Positions 46,059 to 57,977 of a DNA stretch of 64,000 bases are shown piece by piece; within the stretch, counting starts at the first letter, position 1; each line of letters begins with the position of its first letter. Where the stretch lies: contig NC_089493.1 in the NCBI RefSeq assembly GCF_036850765.1, positions 132,624,239 through 132,688,238 of the forward strand. The letters run 5' to 3'. A model generated the notes under the pieces. It saw only the letters and a list, made by a program, of their open reading frames with translations, ran no database searches and was not told the origin of the DNA. The stretch is from Saccopteryx bilineata (taxonomy: Eukaryota; Chordata; Mammalia; Chiroptera; Emballonuridae). Both the position numbers and the translations under genes were made by a program.

Positions 46059-48193
46059 GTAGGAAGTGATAACAATAAATCTCCCCCAAAACTCAACAAG
46101 ATTTTCAACTAGAAACAGAAAAACCTATCCTTGGAGCCTCCAGATATTTTGCAATACACCCAAAGGTATGGTCGAGTGAAAAATTGGCTAAATATATAAT
46201 CAAACCCCGAAGGAAATAGGGAGTAAAAAATGCTCCACCTTCCTCACTAACACTAATAGGGCGGCTTTCAATGGGAACTGAGAATATAGAAACTGAGGTG
46301 GGCAAAGGTGGTGAGTAGAGCCAGGCCGTGGCACAAACGGCCGAACCAGGCTGTGGCACAGAGATCCAATCCGAGGAAAAACTGTTCCTGTGGCAACCCG
46401 GGCAATACAAGCTAACACTCGTGCCAAACCCAGACAAAGAAAGACAAGTGGGGCAGCCATTTTCACTGATCTCCTGGTTGGTGCACGCAGATAGTGGGTG
46501 AGAGATTCCTTCCAAAGCCCTGAGAGTGGGTGCCCGTGTTGTCCCACAGAGAGGCAGAGTCAGAGGCCTTTGTGTGGGCCAAAAGCAGAATCTCCGGGCT
46601 GCCCCAGCGCCCTGGGAAAGCCACGCATGGGGACGGAGCGAGAGCCAATTCCAAAGCTGGAACTTTTCTGTGAGGGTGGGGGAATCACTCAGAGTGTGAG
46701 ACTGCTGGCCTGATATCCTGATCTGCGCGCACAGATAGTGGGCGAGAGATTCCTCCAAGTGCCTCGATAGTGCACGCCCATGCTATCCCACAGAGTGGCA
46801 GAGCCAGAGGTCTTTGAGAGGGCAGAAGCTCTGCCTGATTATGCTAGCAGCTCTGACTGACTGAGCCTTACCCAGAGCCCTGTGCTGAGTGGAAATAGAG
46901 TGGGGAGTTCCCTGCTCTTTGAGCCTCTTACTATCCAGGCAGAGGCAGCAGCAACCCCATAGCTGGATTATCAGGCTACTAATTGAGGAAAGAAAGACTA
47001 GGAGAAAGGCTCCAGGAACACAGACTCTCTCACTGGCAGAGCCTATAAATACTAATGAGCCTCGACTGCCAACGAGACTGAAGCACAGTACACGACATCA
47101 CCATAGAGACTTATCAACTGCAACCTCTACCTGAGTGTGCCAAAGGGGCAGAACCCGAGGTACAGAGTCACCGACCAGGAAGAGGGGAGAAAAGAAAAAG
47201 CAAGAAGATAACCTCTCAAAATCAAGAATAATCCTCAGACTTTATAGCCTATCCCATTTTATTATATTTGTTCGTTTGTTTCTCTTATCTTCACTCTTGA
47301 TATTTTTTATTCCTCCTCCAATTTGGTCATTTAACTCTCTGCTGGTCTTACTCTTTCCTCTCCTTGAACTACACTACCCATAAGTGTTACATCTCCCATA
47401 ATCTTTTCTTTTCTCTTCCTTTCTCTCTATGAGTGTTGCACTCCAAAACCCTTAACTTTCTCTCTCTCTCCTCTTTTTGCTTTTTTCTTCTTTTAGTGGT
47501 TCCCTCTTCTCTCTCTCTCTCTCTCTTTCTTTTCTCCCTCTATATTAGTTTCTTCCTTTCCCCTTTATGTCTCCTCTCATTCAACCTCAATAACGAATAA
47601 TATCTTATCTGGGACACAAACTTATGTTTGAGGCATTTTGGGGGGTTTTTACTTCACCTTTTTAACACACTAGCAGTGCTCCTATCCCTGGCTCTCCATT
47701 TTATCTAGTTCTTGTTCCACTAAATACAATAGTAATTTTTTAATTTGTCCCCCCATTTTATGTTTCTCCCTTATTCCTCTCATCATAATTCTTAGTCAAC
47801 CAACACCTAAAAGCAAATCATTTTATTCCTGACCCAATTTTTTTTCTTATTTGCTTTTTGTGGGTCCATACACCCTTTTCCTTTCTTTCTTTTTCTTTTT
47901 TTTTGCCCCTTTATTACTTCTCTCCAATTCAGGTCCTCCATTACAGGCATTGTTTGTTCTATTTAGTACAATATAATTCACAGTTCACCACAAGATTTTC
48001 TCAAGAAAGAACGGAGAGAAGAGAGAAAAAAAAAAGGGGGGAAATAATTTTCTTTTTTTTTCTAAATTTTTATTTTATTTTTCTTTATTAATTTATTTTT
48101 TTAAAAAACCAACAACTCTTTTTTATTTTTTATTTTTTTAACTTTTTATTTTTTATTAAATCTCATTAATACTATCAACAAAACCACCCTCAG

Positions 48194-49207
48194 ATGCCAT
48201 TAAGGAAGAGAAAATCAAATATGGACACAAAAGAAAAAGAGGTAACACAGCTAGATGAGGAAAAATTTATAGAGAAAAAATTTAATATATTGGAAACCTT
48301 GAAGCTAAATGACAGAGAATTTAAGATAGAAATCCTAAAAATACTCTGAGATATACAAGAAAACACAGAAAGGCAATTTAGGGAGCTCAGAAAACAACTC
48401 AATGAACACAAAGAATATATTTCCAAGGAAATTGAAACTATAAAAACAAATCAAACAGAGATGAAAAACTCAATTCATGAGGTGAAAAACGAGGTAACAA
48501 GCTTAGCTAATAAAACAGGCCAGATAGAAGAGAGGATTAGTGAAATAGAAGAAAAGCAACTTGAAGCACAACAGAGAGAAGAAGAAAGAGACTCAAAAAT
48601 TTAAAAAAATGAGATAGCCCTACAAGAACTATCTGACTCCATCAAAAAGAATAACATAAGAATAATAGGTATATCAGACGGAGAAGAGAGAGAAAATGGA
48701 ATGGAGAACATACTCAAACAAATAATAGATGAGAACTTCCCAAGCCTGTGGAAAGAACTAAAGCCTAAAATTCAAGAAGCAAACAGAACTCCGAGTCTTC
48801 TTAACCCCAACAAACCTACTCCAAGGCATATCATAATGAAATTGGCACAAACCAAAGGCAAAGAAAAAATTCTCAAGGCAGCCAGGGAAAAGAAGAATAC
48901 AACATATAAAGGAAGGCCAATTAGATTATCATCAGATTTCTCAGCAGAGACTCTACAAGCTAGAAGAGAGTGGACCCCAATATTTAAAGTCCTGAAAGAG
49001 AGGAACTTTCAGCCATGAATACTATACCCATTAAAGCTATCCTTTAAATATGAAGGAGAAATAAAAGCATTCACTGATACAGAAAAGATGAGGGAATTTA
49101 TCATCAAAAAGCCCCCAGTCCAGGAATTACTAAAGGGGGTTCTCCAATCAGATACAAAGAACAAAAAAAGACAAAGCCACAAGTAAAAGCTCAAGAAGAA
49201 CACAATA
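48194..49207 (+). pseudogene. L1 ORF1, broken by stops
   Basis: Starts MPLRKRKSNMDTKEKEVTQL. In-frame TGA near 48,346 (CGA decay) and TAA near 48,602 interrupt the coiled-coil region. A further TGA lies at 49,016 after NFQP. The RRM and C-terminal domain are recognisable at 48,701-49,016. Confidence 0.9.
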
Positions 49208-49511
49208 AAACCAAATTTTAACTCTGACAACAACAAAAAGAAAGGGGGGTAGAGGATTGAGATTAACAGTAGCAAAGGACGATGGAGTGCAAAAGTACTC
49301 ACAAAATAGTGTGCTACAATGAACAGGGTAGCAACCCTTTTCATTACTTAATGGTAACCACCCTTGAAAAAACCACCACAGAAGCACATGAGATAAAAAA
49401 TATAGGAACAGAGGAAAGATGTATGAAATACAACCAAATAAAAACAAAAGATAAAAAAACGAAAGAGAAAGATCAACCAAGACACAAAACTAACAGAAAG
49501 CAATTTATAAA

Positions 49512-52500
49512 ATGGCAATAGGGAACTCACAAGTGTCAATAATTACACTAAATGTAAACGGATTACACTCACCAATAAAAAGGCACAGAGTAGCAGAATG
49601 GATTAAAAAACAAAATCCAACTGTATGTTGCCTACAGGAAACTCATATTAGCAACAAGGATAAAAACAAATTCAAAGTGAAAGGCTGGAAAACAATACTC
49701 CAAGCTAATAACATCCAAAAAAAAGCAGGTGTAGCAATACTCATATCGGATAATGCTGACTACAAGACAGCAAAAGTACTCAGAGACAAAAATGGCCATT
49801 TCATAATGGCTAAGGGGACACTGAATCAAGAAGACATAACAATTCTTAATATATATACACCAAACCAAGGAGCACCAAAATATATAAGACAGCTACTTAT
49901 TGACCTTAAAACAAAAACTGAAAAAAATACAATCATACTTGGAGACCTCAATACACTGCTGATGACTCTAGATCGGTCATCCAAACAGAGAATCAACAAA
50001 GAAATCGTGGCCTTCAACAAAACACTAGAGCACCTGGATATGATAGACATCTAAAGGACATTTCATCCCAAAGTGACTGAGTATACATTTTTCTCCAGTG
50101 TACATGGATCATTCTCAAGAATTGACCATATGTTGGGCCACAAAAACAACATCAGCAAATTCAGACAAAATTGAATTTGTACCAAGCATATTTTCTGAAC
50201 ATAAAGCCTTGAAACTAGAATTCAACTGCAAAAAAGAAGGAAAAAACCCACAAAAATGTGGAAACTAAACAACATACTTTTAACAAATGAATGGGTCAAA
50301 GAAGAAATAAGTGCAGAAATCAAAAGATATATACAGACTAATAAAAATGACAATACGACATATCAGAATCTATGGGATGCAGCAAAAGCAGTGATAAGAG
50401 GGAAGTTCATATCACTTCAGGCATATATGAAGAAACAAGAGAGAGCCCAAGTGAACCACTTAACTTCACACCTTAAGGAACTAGAAAAAGAAGAACAAAG
50501 ACAACCCAAACCCAGCCGAAGACAGGAGATAATAAAAATCAGAGCAGAAATAAATGAAATAGAGAACAGAAAAGCTATAGAAAAAATTAACAGAACAAGG
50601 AGCTGGTTCTTTGAAAAGATCAACAAAATTGACAAACCCTTGGCAAGACTTACCAAGGAAAAAAGAGAAAGAACTCATATAAACAAAATCCAAAATGAAA
50701 GAGGAGAAATCACCACGAACACCATAGATATAGAAAGAATTATTGTAGAATACTATGAAAAACTTTATGCCACTAAATTCAACAACCTAGAAGAGATGGA
50801 TAAATTCCTAGAACAATACAACCTTCCTAGACTGAGTCAAGAAGAAGCAGAAAGCCTAAACAGACCTATTATTAGAGAAGAAATAGAAAAAAGCATTAAA
50901 ATCCTCCCCAAAAATAAAAGTCCAGGCCCTGATGGCTATACTAGCGAATTTTATCAAACATTCAAAGAAGACTTGGTTCCAATTCTACTGAAAGTCTTCC
51001 AAATAATTGAAGAAGAAGCAATACTTCCAAACACATTTTATGAGGCCAACATAACCCTCATACCAAAACCAGGCAAGGACTGCACAAAAAAAGAAAACTA
51101 TAGACCAAAATCTCTAATGACTACAGATGCTAAAATACTAAACAAAATACTAGCAAATCGAATACAACAACATATTAAAAAAGTAATACATCATGATCAA
51201 GTGGGATTCATCCCAGAATCTCAAGGATGGTTCAACATACGTAAAATGGTTAACGTAATACACCATATCAACAAAACAAAGAACAAAAACCACATGATCT
51301 TATCAATAGATGCAGAAAAGGCTTTTGATAAAATATAACACAATTTTATATTTAAGACTCTCAACAAAATGGGTATAGAAGGAAAATATCTCAACATGAT
51401 AAAGTCCATATATGATAAACGATCAGCTAACATCATATTAAATGGCACTAAACTGAAGGCTTTCCCCCTTAAATCAGGAACAAGATAGGGTTGTTCACTC
51501 TCTCCACTCTTATTTAATGTGGTACTAGAGGTTCTAGCCAGAGCAATCAGACAAGACAAAGAAATAAAAGGCATCCATATCAGAAAAGAAGATGTAAATG
51601 TATCACTTTTTGCAAATGATATGATCGTATACATCGAAAACCCCAAAAATCCACAAAAAGTCTACTAGAAACAATAAGCCAATACAGTAAGGTTGCAGGA
51701 TACAAAATTAACATACAGAAGTCAATAGCCTTTCTATATGCCAACAATGAAACATTTGAGAACGAACTCAAAAGAAAAATCCCCTTCAGGATTGCAACAA
51801 AAAAATAAAATACTTAGGAATAAACATAACAAAGAATGTAAAGGACTTATATAATGAAAACTAAAAACCATTGTTAAAGGAAATCAAAAAAGATATAATG
51901 AGATGGAAGAATATACCTTGTTCTTGGTTAGGAAGAATAAATATAGTCAAGATGGAAAAATTTAATGCAATTCCCATCAAAATTCCAATGACATTTTTTA
52001 AAGAAATGGAGCAAAAAATTATCAGATTTATATTGAACTATAAAAAATCCCGAATATCCAAAGCAATCCTAAAGAAAATGAATGAAGCTGGGGGTATTAC
52101 AATATCTGACTTCAAACTATATTATAAGGCCACAACAATCAAAACAGCATGGTATTGGCAGAAAAATAGACACTCAGACCAATGGAACAAAATAGAAAGT
52201 CCAGAAATAAAACCACATATATATTCAAATAATTTTTGATAAAGGGGCCAAGAACACACAATGGAGAAAAGAAAGCCTCTTCAATAAATGTTGCTGGCAA
52301 AACTGGAAAGCCACATGCAAAAGAATGAAACTGGACTATATTTGGCCCCCCTGTACTAAAATTTACTTAAAATGGATCAAAGATCTAAACATAAGACATG
52401 AAACAATTAAGTACATAGAAGAAGAGATAGGTATTAAGCTCATGGACCTAGGTTTTAAAGAGCATTTTATAAATTTGACTCCAATGGCTAGAGAATTGAA

Positions 52501-53313
52501 GGCAAAAATTAATGAATGGGACTGCATCAGACTAAGAAGTTTTTGCTCAGCAAGAGAAACTGATAACAAAATAAACAGACAGCCAACTAAATGGAAAATG
52601 ATATTTTCAAACAACAGCTCAGATAAGGGCCTAATCTCCAAAATATACAAAGAACTCATAAAACTCAACAACAAACAAACAAACAATCCTATAAAAAAAT
52701 GGGAAGAGGACATGAACAGCACTTCTCCCAGGAAGAAATACAAATGGCCAACAGTTATATGAAAAGATGCTCATCTTTGTTAGTTATTAAAGAAATGCAA
52801 ATCAAAACTGCAGTGAGATACCACCTCACACCTGTTAGATTGGCTATTATTATCAAGACAGGTAATAGCAAATGTTGGAGAGGCTGTGGAGAAAAAGGAA
52901 TCCTCATCCACTGTTGGTGGGAATGTAAAGTAGTACAACCATTATGGAAGAAAGTATGGTGGTTCCTCAAAAAACTGAAAATAGAATTATTTTATGACCC
53001 AGCAATCCCTCTACTGGGTATATATCCCCAAAACTCAGAAACATTGATACGTAAAGACACATGCAGCCCCATGTTCATTGCAGCATTGTTCACAGTGGCC
53101 AGGACATGAAAACAACCAAAAAGTGGGTCAATAGATGCCTGAATAAAGAAGATGTGGCACATATACACCATGGAATACTACTCAGCCATAAGAAATGATG
53201 ACATCGGATCATTTACAGCAAAATGGTGGGATCTTGATAACATTATACGAAATGAAATAAGTAAATCAGGAAAAACCAGGAACTGCATTATTCCATACGT
53301 AGGTGGGACATAA
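49512..53313 (+). pseudogene. L1 ORF2, broken
   Basis: Endonuclease 49,512-50,054 ([31 protein letters not shown]) ends in TAA where relatives have Tyr. A frameshift follows near 50,170. The central and RT segments run 50,256-51,338 to another stop (CAA to TAA). RT continues in pieces, with an FADD-to-FAND change in the catalytic box near 51,610-51,620 and a CAG to TAG nonsense near 51,487. The C-terminal Cys region is at 52,699-53,109, and the terminal TAA is at 53,311-53,313. Confidence 0.9.
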
Positions 53314-53558
53314 AAGTAAACTAAGAGACATTGATAAGAGTGTGGTGGTTATAGGTGGAGGGGGGATAGGGAGAGGGAAAGGGGGAGGGGGAGGGGCACA
53401 AAGAAAACTGGATAGAAGGTGACAGAGGACAATCGGACTTTGGGTGATGGGTATGCAACATAAGTGAACGACAAGATTACCTGGAGTTGTTATCTTTGAA
53501 TATATGTATCCTGATTTATTGATGTCACCTTATTAAAAATAAAATTATTAAAATAAAG

Positions 53559-56500
53559 TAACAGTTATTTGAAACTTAATTCTTTCAGTCACTGAAAGAT
53601 AATAAAAAGAAATAGTACAGGTACATTACTGAATAATAAAGCTGAATCCTATTTCAATTTCTAACACAGATTTACCTGAAGAGCAAACAGCTCTTTAAGT
53701 CTTTTAAATACTTCTGTAAATTTGAAAACAAACATACACAAGAGGGACACCAACTCAGATAAGTTTAAAGTCATGTTAGCAGAAACTCGAATTCAAAAAA
53801 TGACTAAATAAGCAGCATAATAAAGCAGTAGGATTAGTGTTGAAAAGATGTGTCTTCAAAAGTATAAAGTGATATTTACAAGTTCTTTTCAGAAGAAAAT
53901 TAACGGTTATTTTTACAATAATTGTTTCATTCACTTAAGGATAGCAAGCAGTACAACTACTGCTACATACAATACTGTGTAAGAAAACAGTCATACCAAT
54001 TTTTAACTCTGTTTTACATAAGAAGCAGGAAACTCTTGTAAATACTGCAGTATATTTGAAACCATACACGTGAGAGACACTAACTCAGATAACTAAGAAC
54101 AGTTGTTAACAGAAACCAACGTGATAACAATAACTAAATGAGTTGTTTATCAATGCGTTAAGAACTGTGTTTAAAAAATATATCTTGTTATGTATGAATT
54201 GATTTTTACTAGTTTTTTACTGAAGGAAACTAACAGTTATTTGAAACAAATTCTTTCATTCACTGAAATACACCAAGCAGAAATAGTACAAGTACATAAC
54301 TGTGTAACAAAACCGTGTCGTATTCCAATTTCTAACTCTCTTTTACCTGAAAATCAGAAAAATGTGTAACTCTTGTAAATACTGCAGTACATTTGAAACC
54401 ATACACATGAGAGACACTAACTGAGGTAACTTGAAACACTTCTTTGCAGAAACTTATGTGGAAAGAGTAACTAAATTAGTTCTTTAATAATGCATTAAAG
54501 AAGTTTTTGAAAAAATATATCTTCATAAGTATGAATTGATTTTTACTATTTTTTAGAGAAAAAATCTAAGAGTTTTTTGAAACATCATTCTTCCTGTCAC
54601 TTAAAAATCTAAGCAGAAATAGTACAGATACATTACTGAGTAACAAAACTGAGTCCTCTTTCAATTCCTAACAGATCATTACGTAAAGAGCAAACAGCTC
54701 TGTAGGTCTTTTAAATACTGCTGTAAATTTGAAAACAAAAAAACACAAGAGTAACACTAACTCAGATAAGATTAAACTCTTGTTAGCAGAAACCCGCATT
54801 CAAAGAATGACTAAATGAGCAGCGTAATAAAGCATTAGGATTTGTGTTGAAAAGATGTGTCTTCAAAAGTATGAACTGATATTTACAAGTTCTTTTGAGA
54901 GGAAAACTACCAGTTATTTGAACAATAATTGTTTAATCAGTTTGAGCAGTTAAGCATACACAGTATAGTTCCAAAAATAAGTCTTATTTTAATTCCTAAC
55001 ACTGATTTATGTAAAAAGCAGAAAACGGTGTAACTCTTGTAAATACTGCAGTAAATTTGAAACCATACACGTGAGAGACACTAACTCAGATAACTAAAAA
55101 CACTTGTTAACAGAAATCTATGTGCTAAGAATAACTAAATGAATCACTTATCAATGCATTAAGAATTGTGTTGAAAAAAATATATCTTCTTATGTATGAA
55201 TTAATTTTCACTAGTTTTTTACTGAAGGAAACTAACAGTTATTTGAAACATAATTTCTTCATTCATGTAAAGACACCAAGCAGAAATAGTACAGGTACAT
55301 TACAGTGTAACAAAACTGAGTCCTATTCCAATTACTAACTCTGTTTTACCTAAAAAGCATAAAAATGTGTAACTGTTGTAAATACTGCAGTAAATTTGAA
55401 ACCATACACAAGAGAGACACTAACTGAGATAACTAGAAACACTTCTTAGCAGAAACTCACGTGCAAAGAGTAACTAAATGAGTTGTTTAAAAATGCATGA
55501 AAAAATGTTTTGAAAAATCGATCTTCATAAGTGTGAATTGATGTTTACTAGTTTTTTAGAAAAGAAAACTAACAGTTTTGAAACATAATTCTTTCATTCA
55601 CTTAAATATTCCAAGCAGTAAGTGTACAGGTACATTACTGGGTAACAAAACAGTCCTATTCAAATTCCTAACTTGGTTTTACCTAAAAAGAAGAAAATTG
55701 TGTAACACTTCTAAATACTGCAATAAATTTGAAACCATACATGTGAGAAACAGTAACTAAGATAACTTGAAACACTTCTTAGTAGAAAATAAAATGCAAA
55801 TAGTAACTAAATGACTCATTCTTAATGCATTAAAAATGCTTTGAAAAAAATATATCTTCATAAGTATGAAATTATTTATACCATTTTTAAGAGAAAAAAA
55901 TCTAACAGTTATTTGAAGCATCATTCTTTCAGTCACTTAAAGATACCAAGCAGTAATAATACAGGTACATTAAAGTGTAACAAAACAGTCCTATTCCAAT
56001 ACCTAACTCTGTTTTATCTAAAAAGCAGAAAAATGTGTAACTCTTGTAAATACTGCAGTAAATTTGAAACCATACACGTGAGAGACACTAACTGAGATAA
56101 CTTGAAACACTTCTGTGCAGAAACTCATGTGCAAAGTGTAACTAAATGAGTCATATTACAATGCATGAAAAATGTTTGGAAAATTTATCTTTATAGGTAT
56201 GAATTGATTTTACTATTTTTAGAGAAAAAAATTTAACAGTTATTTGAAACATAATTCTTTCAGTCACTTAAAGATAATAAAGAGAAATAGTACAGGTACA
56301 TTCCTAAGTAACAAAAGTGAGTCCTATTTCAATTACTAACTCTGCTTTACCTGAAGAGCAAACAGCTGTGTAAATCTTTTAAATACTCCTGTAAATTTGA
56401 AAACAAACATACAAAAAAGTGACACTAAGATAAGTTTAAACTTAAGTTAGCAGAAATCCGCATTCAAAAAATGGCTAAATGAGCAGAGTAATAAAGCATT

Positions 56501-57629
56501 AGGATTTGTGTTGAAAAGATGTGTCCTCAAAAGAATGAAGTAATATTTACAAATATTTTTGAAAAGAAAATTAATGGCTATTTTTATAATATTTTTTTAA
56601 TTCACTTGAAGATATCAAGCAGTAATAGTACTGGTATATTACTGTGTAACAAAACAGTCCTATAAAAATTTTTACCTCTGTTGTACCTAAAAAGAATTAA
56701 ATGTGTAACTCTTGTAAGTACTGCAGTTAATTTGAACCAAACTCATTAAAGACACTACCTCAGATAACTAGGAACACTTGTGAACAGAAACCAACATGCT
56801 AAAAATAACTAAATGAGTCATTTATCAATGCATTAAGAAATATGTTAAAAAATATATCTTCTTATGTATGAATTAATATTTATTAGTTATTTACTGAAGA
56901 AAACTAACAGTTATATGAAACATAATACTTTCATTCACTTAAAGACACCAAGCAGAAATAGTCCAGCTATATTACTGTGTAACAGAACTGACTCCTATAA
57001 AAATTACTAACTCGTTTTACCTAAAAAGCAGAAAACTGTGTAACTCTTGTTAACACTGCAGTAAATTTGAAACCATACACGTGAGAGACACTAACTAAGA
57101 TAACTTTAAACATTTCTCAGCAAAAACTCACGTACAAACAGTAACTAAATGAGACGTTGAATAATGCATGAAACGATGTTTTGAAAAAATATATCTTCAT
57201 AAGTATTAATTCATATTATTATTTTATTAGAGAAAAAAACCCAAGTAATTTGAAACTTAATTCTTTCAGTCACTTAAAGATAAAACCAGAAATACTACAG
57301 GTACATTACTGAGTAACAAAACTGAGTCCCATTTCAATTCTTAACACTGTTTTAGCTGGAGAGCAAACAGCTGTGTAAGTCTTTTAAATACTGCTGTAAA
57401 TTTGAAACCAAACATAAACAAGAGTGACACTAACTCACATAACTTCAAACTCTTATTAGCAGAAACGCGCATTCAAAGAATGACTAAATGAGCAGCGTAA
57501 TAAAGCATTAGGATTTTTTTTGAAAAGATGTGTCTTCAAAAGAATGAATTGATATTTACAAGTGCTTTTGAGCGGAAAATGAACGGTTATTTTTAAAATA
57601 ATTTTTTCATTCACTTAAAGATAACAAGC
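53559..57629. repeat. Tandem satellite block 3 (about 336-bp monomers)
   Basis: Phase markers lie at about 53,810, 54,139, 54,476, 54,817, 55,140, 55,480, 55,814, 56,148, 56,480, 56,815, 57,149 and 57,490. Order is B-C-A(variant)-B-C-A-A-A-B-C-A-B. The first four monomers repeat the order and details of the second to fifth monomers of block 2. The block ends at the 5' end of the L1 at 57,631. Confidence 0.93.
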
Positions 57630-57633
57630 GGAG

Positions 57634-57654
57634 TGACGTCACGGAAATGGCGCC
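57634..57654 (+). promoter_or_regulatory. CRE plus YY1-like core promoter of L1
   Basis: The perfect palindromic CRE TGACGTCA (57,634-57,641) is followed four bases later by AAATGGCGCC (57,645-57,654), close to the YY1 consensus AAnATGGCG. In human L1 a YY1 site near +13 positions the transcription start. The analogous position here is inference. Confidence 0.75.
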
Positions 57655-57880
57655 GTGAGCAGCGCGTCCGACAGCTCTCCCCTAAATCACAACAAATTTA
57701 TCAACTAGAAACAGAAAAATTTATCCTCGGAGCATTCCGGAGTTCCACACAAACTGATAGCGAAAGGACTGTTATCACTTGAATCTGAGAGACGAGGGTG
57801 TGGAGGAATCGACCACAGGGATGTTCTTTCAAACCGCAAGGAAGTGAGCCTGTGGTGAGTCAGCCCATATACTTGGGAAC

Positions 57881-57977
57881 CGCAAGCCGCCGCGAGCGGC
57901 TGACGCGAACCGCCACCGCGAGCGGCCGCCACAAGCAGCCGCCGCGAGCCGCCGCGAGCAGCTGCGCGCGCGCCCAG
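57881..57977. repeat. GC-rich CCGCCGCGAGC-type repeat in L1 5'UTR
   Basis: Four to five degenerate copies of a 'gccgccgcgagc'-like unit are followed by a short (GC)n run. The minus-strand sister copy at 41,200-41,270 has a shorter version without these iterations, so the block expanded in this lineage or was lost in the other. Confidence 0.8.

Larger units (their letters stand above)
46034..53558 (+). mobile_element. Full-length L1 (7.5 kb), older subfamily, decayed
   Basis: The 5' end at 46,034 (gagatgacgtcagagtaatg) is inserted in the satellite motif 'taacagtt', which is duplicated at 46,026-46,033 and 53,559-53,566. The 5'UTR of about 2.16 kb has a T-rich tract from about 47,220. ORF1 is at 48,194, ORF2 at 49,512-53,313, and the 3'UTR ends in 'attaaaaataaaattatta'. 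It is more diverged than the copies at 33,720 and 57,631, particularly in the first 700 bp of the 5'UTR, and both ORFs have several stops. Confidence 0.95.

Noticed and set aside
32066..56095. Many 60-110-codon open frames in the satellite with a shared pattern (…FIH…SSNSTGTLLCNKTVL…CKYCSKFETIH…), looking like a repeated small Cys-rich protein.
   Set aside because: They recur only because the monomer recurs. Start, length and frame vary between monomers, indels break them freely, and there is no sign of a promoter, signal peptide or codon constraint.
31629..57629. CRISPR-like or viral tandem array interpretation of the 336-bp repeats.
   Set aside because: The period is far too long and there is no repeat-spacer alternation. 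The context is mammalian (L1, SINE, spliced gene relic).
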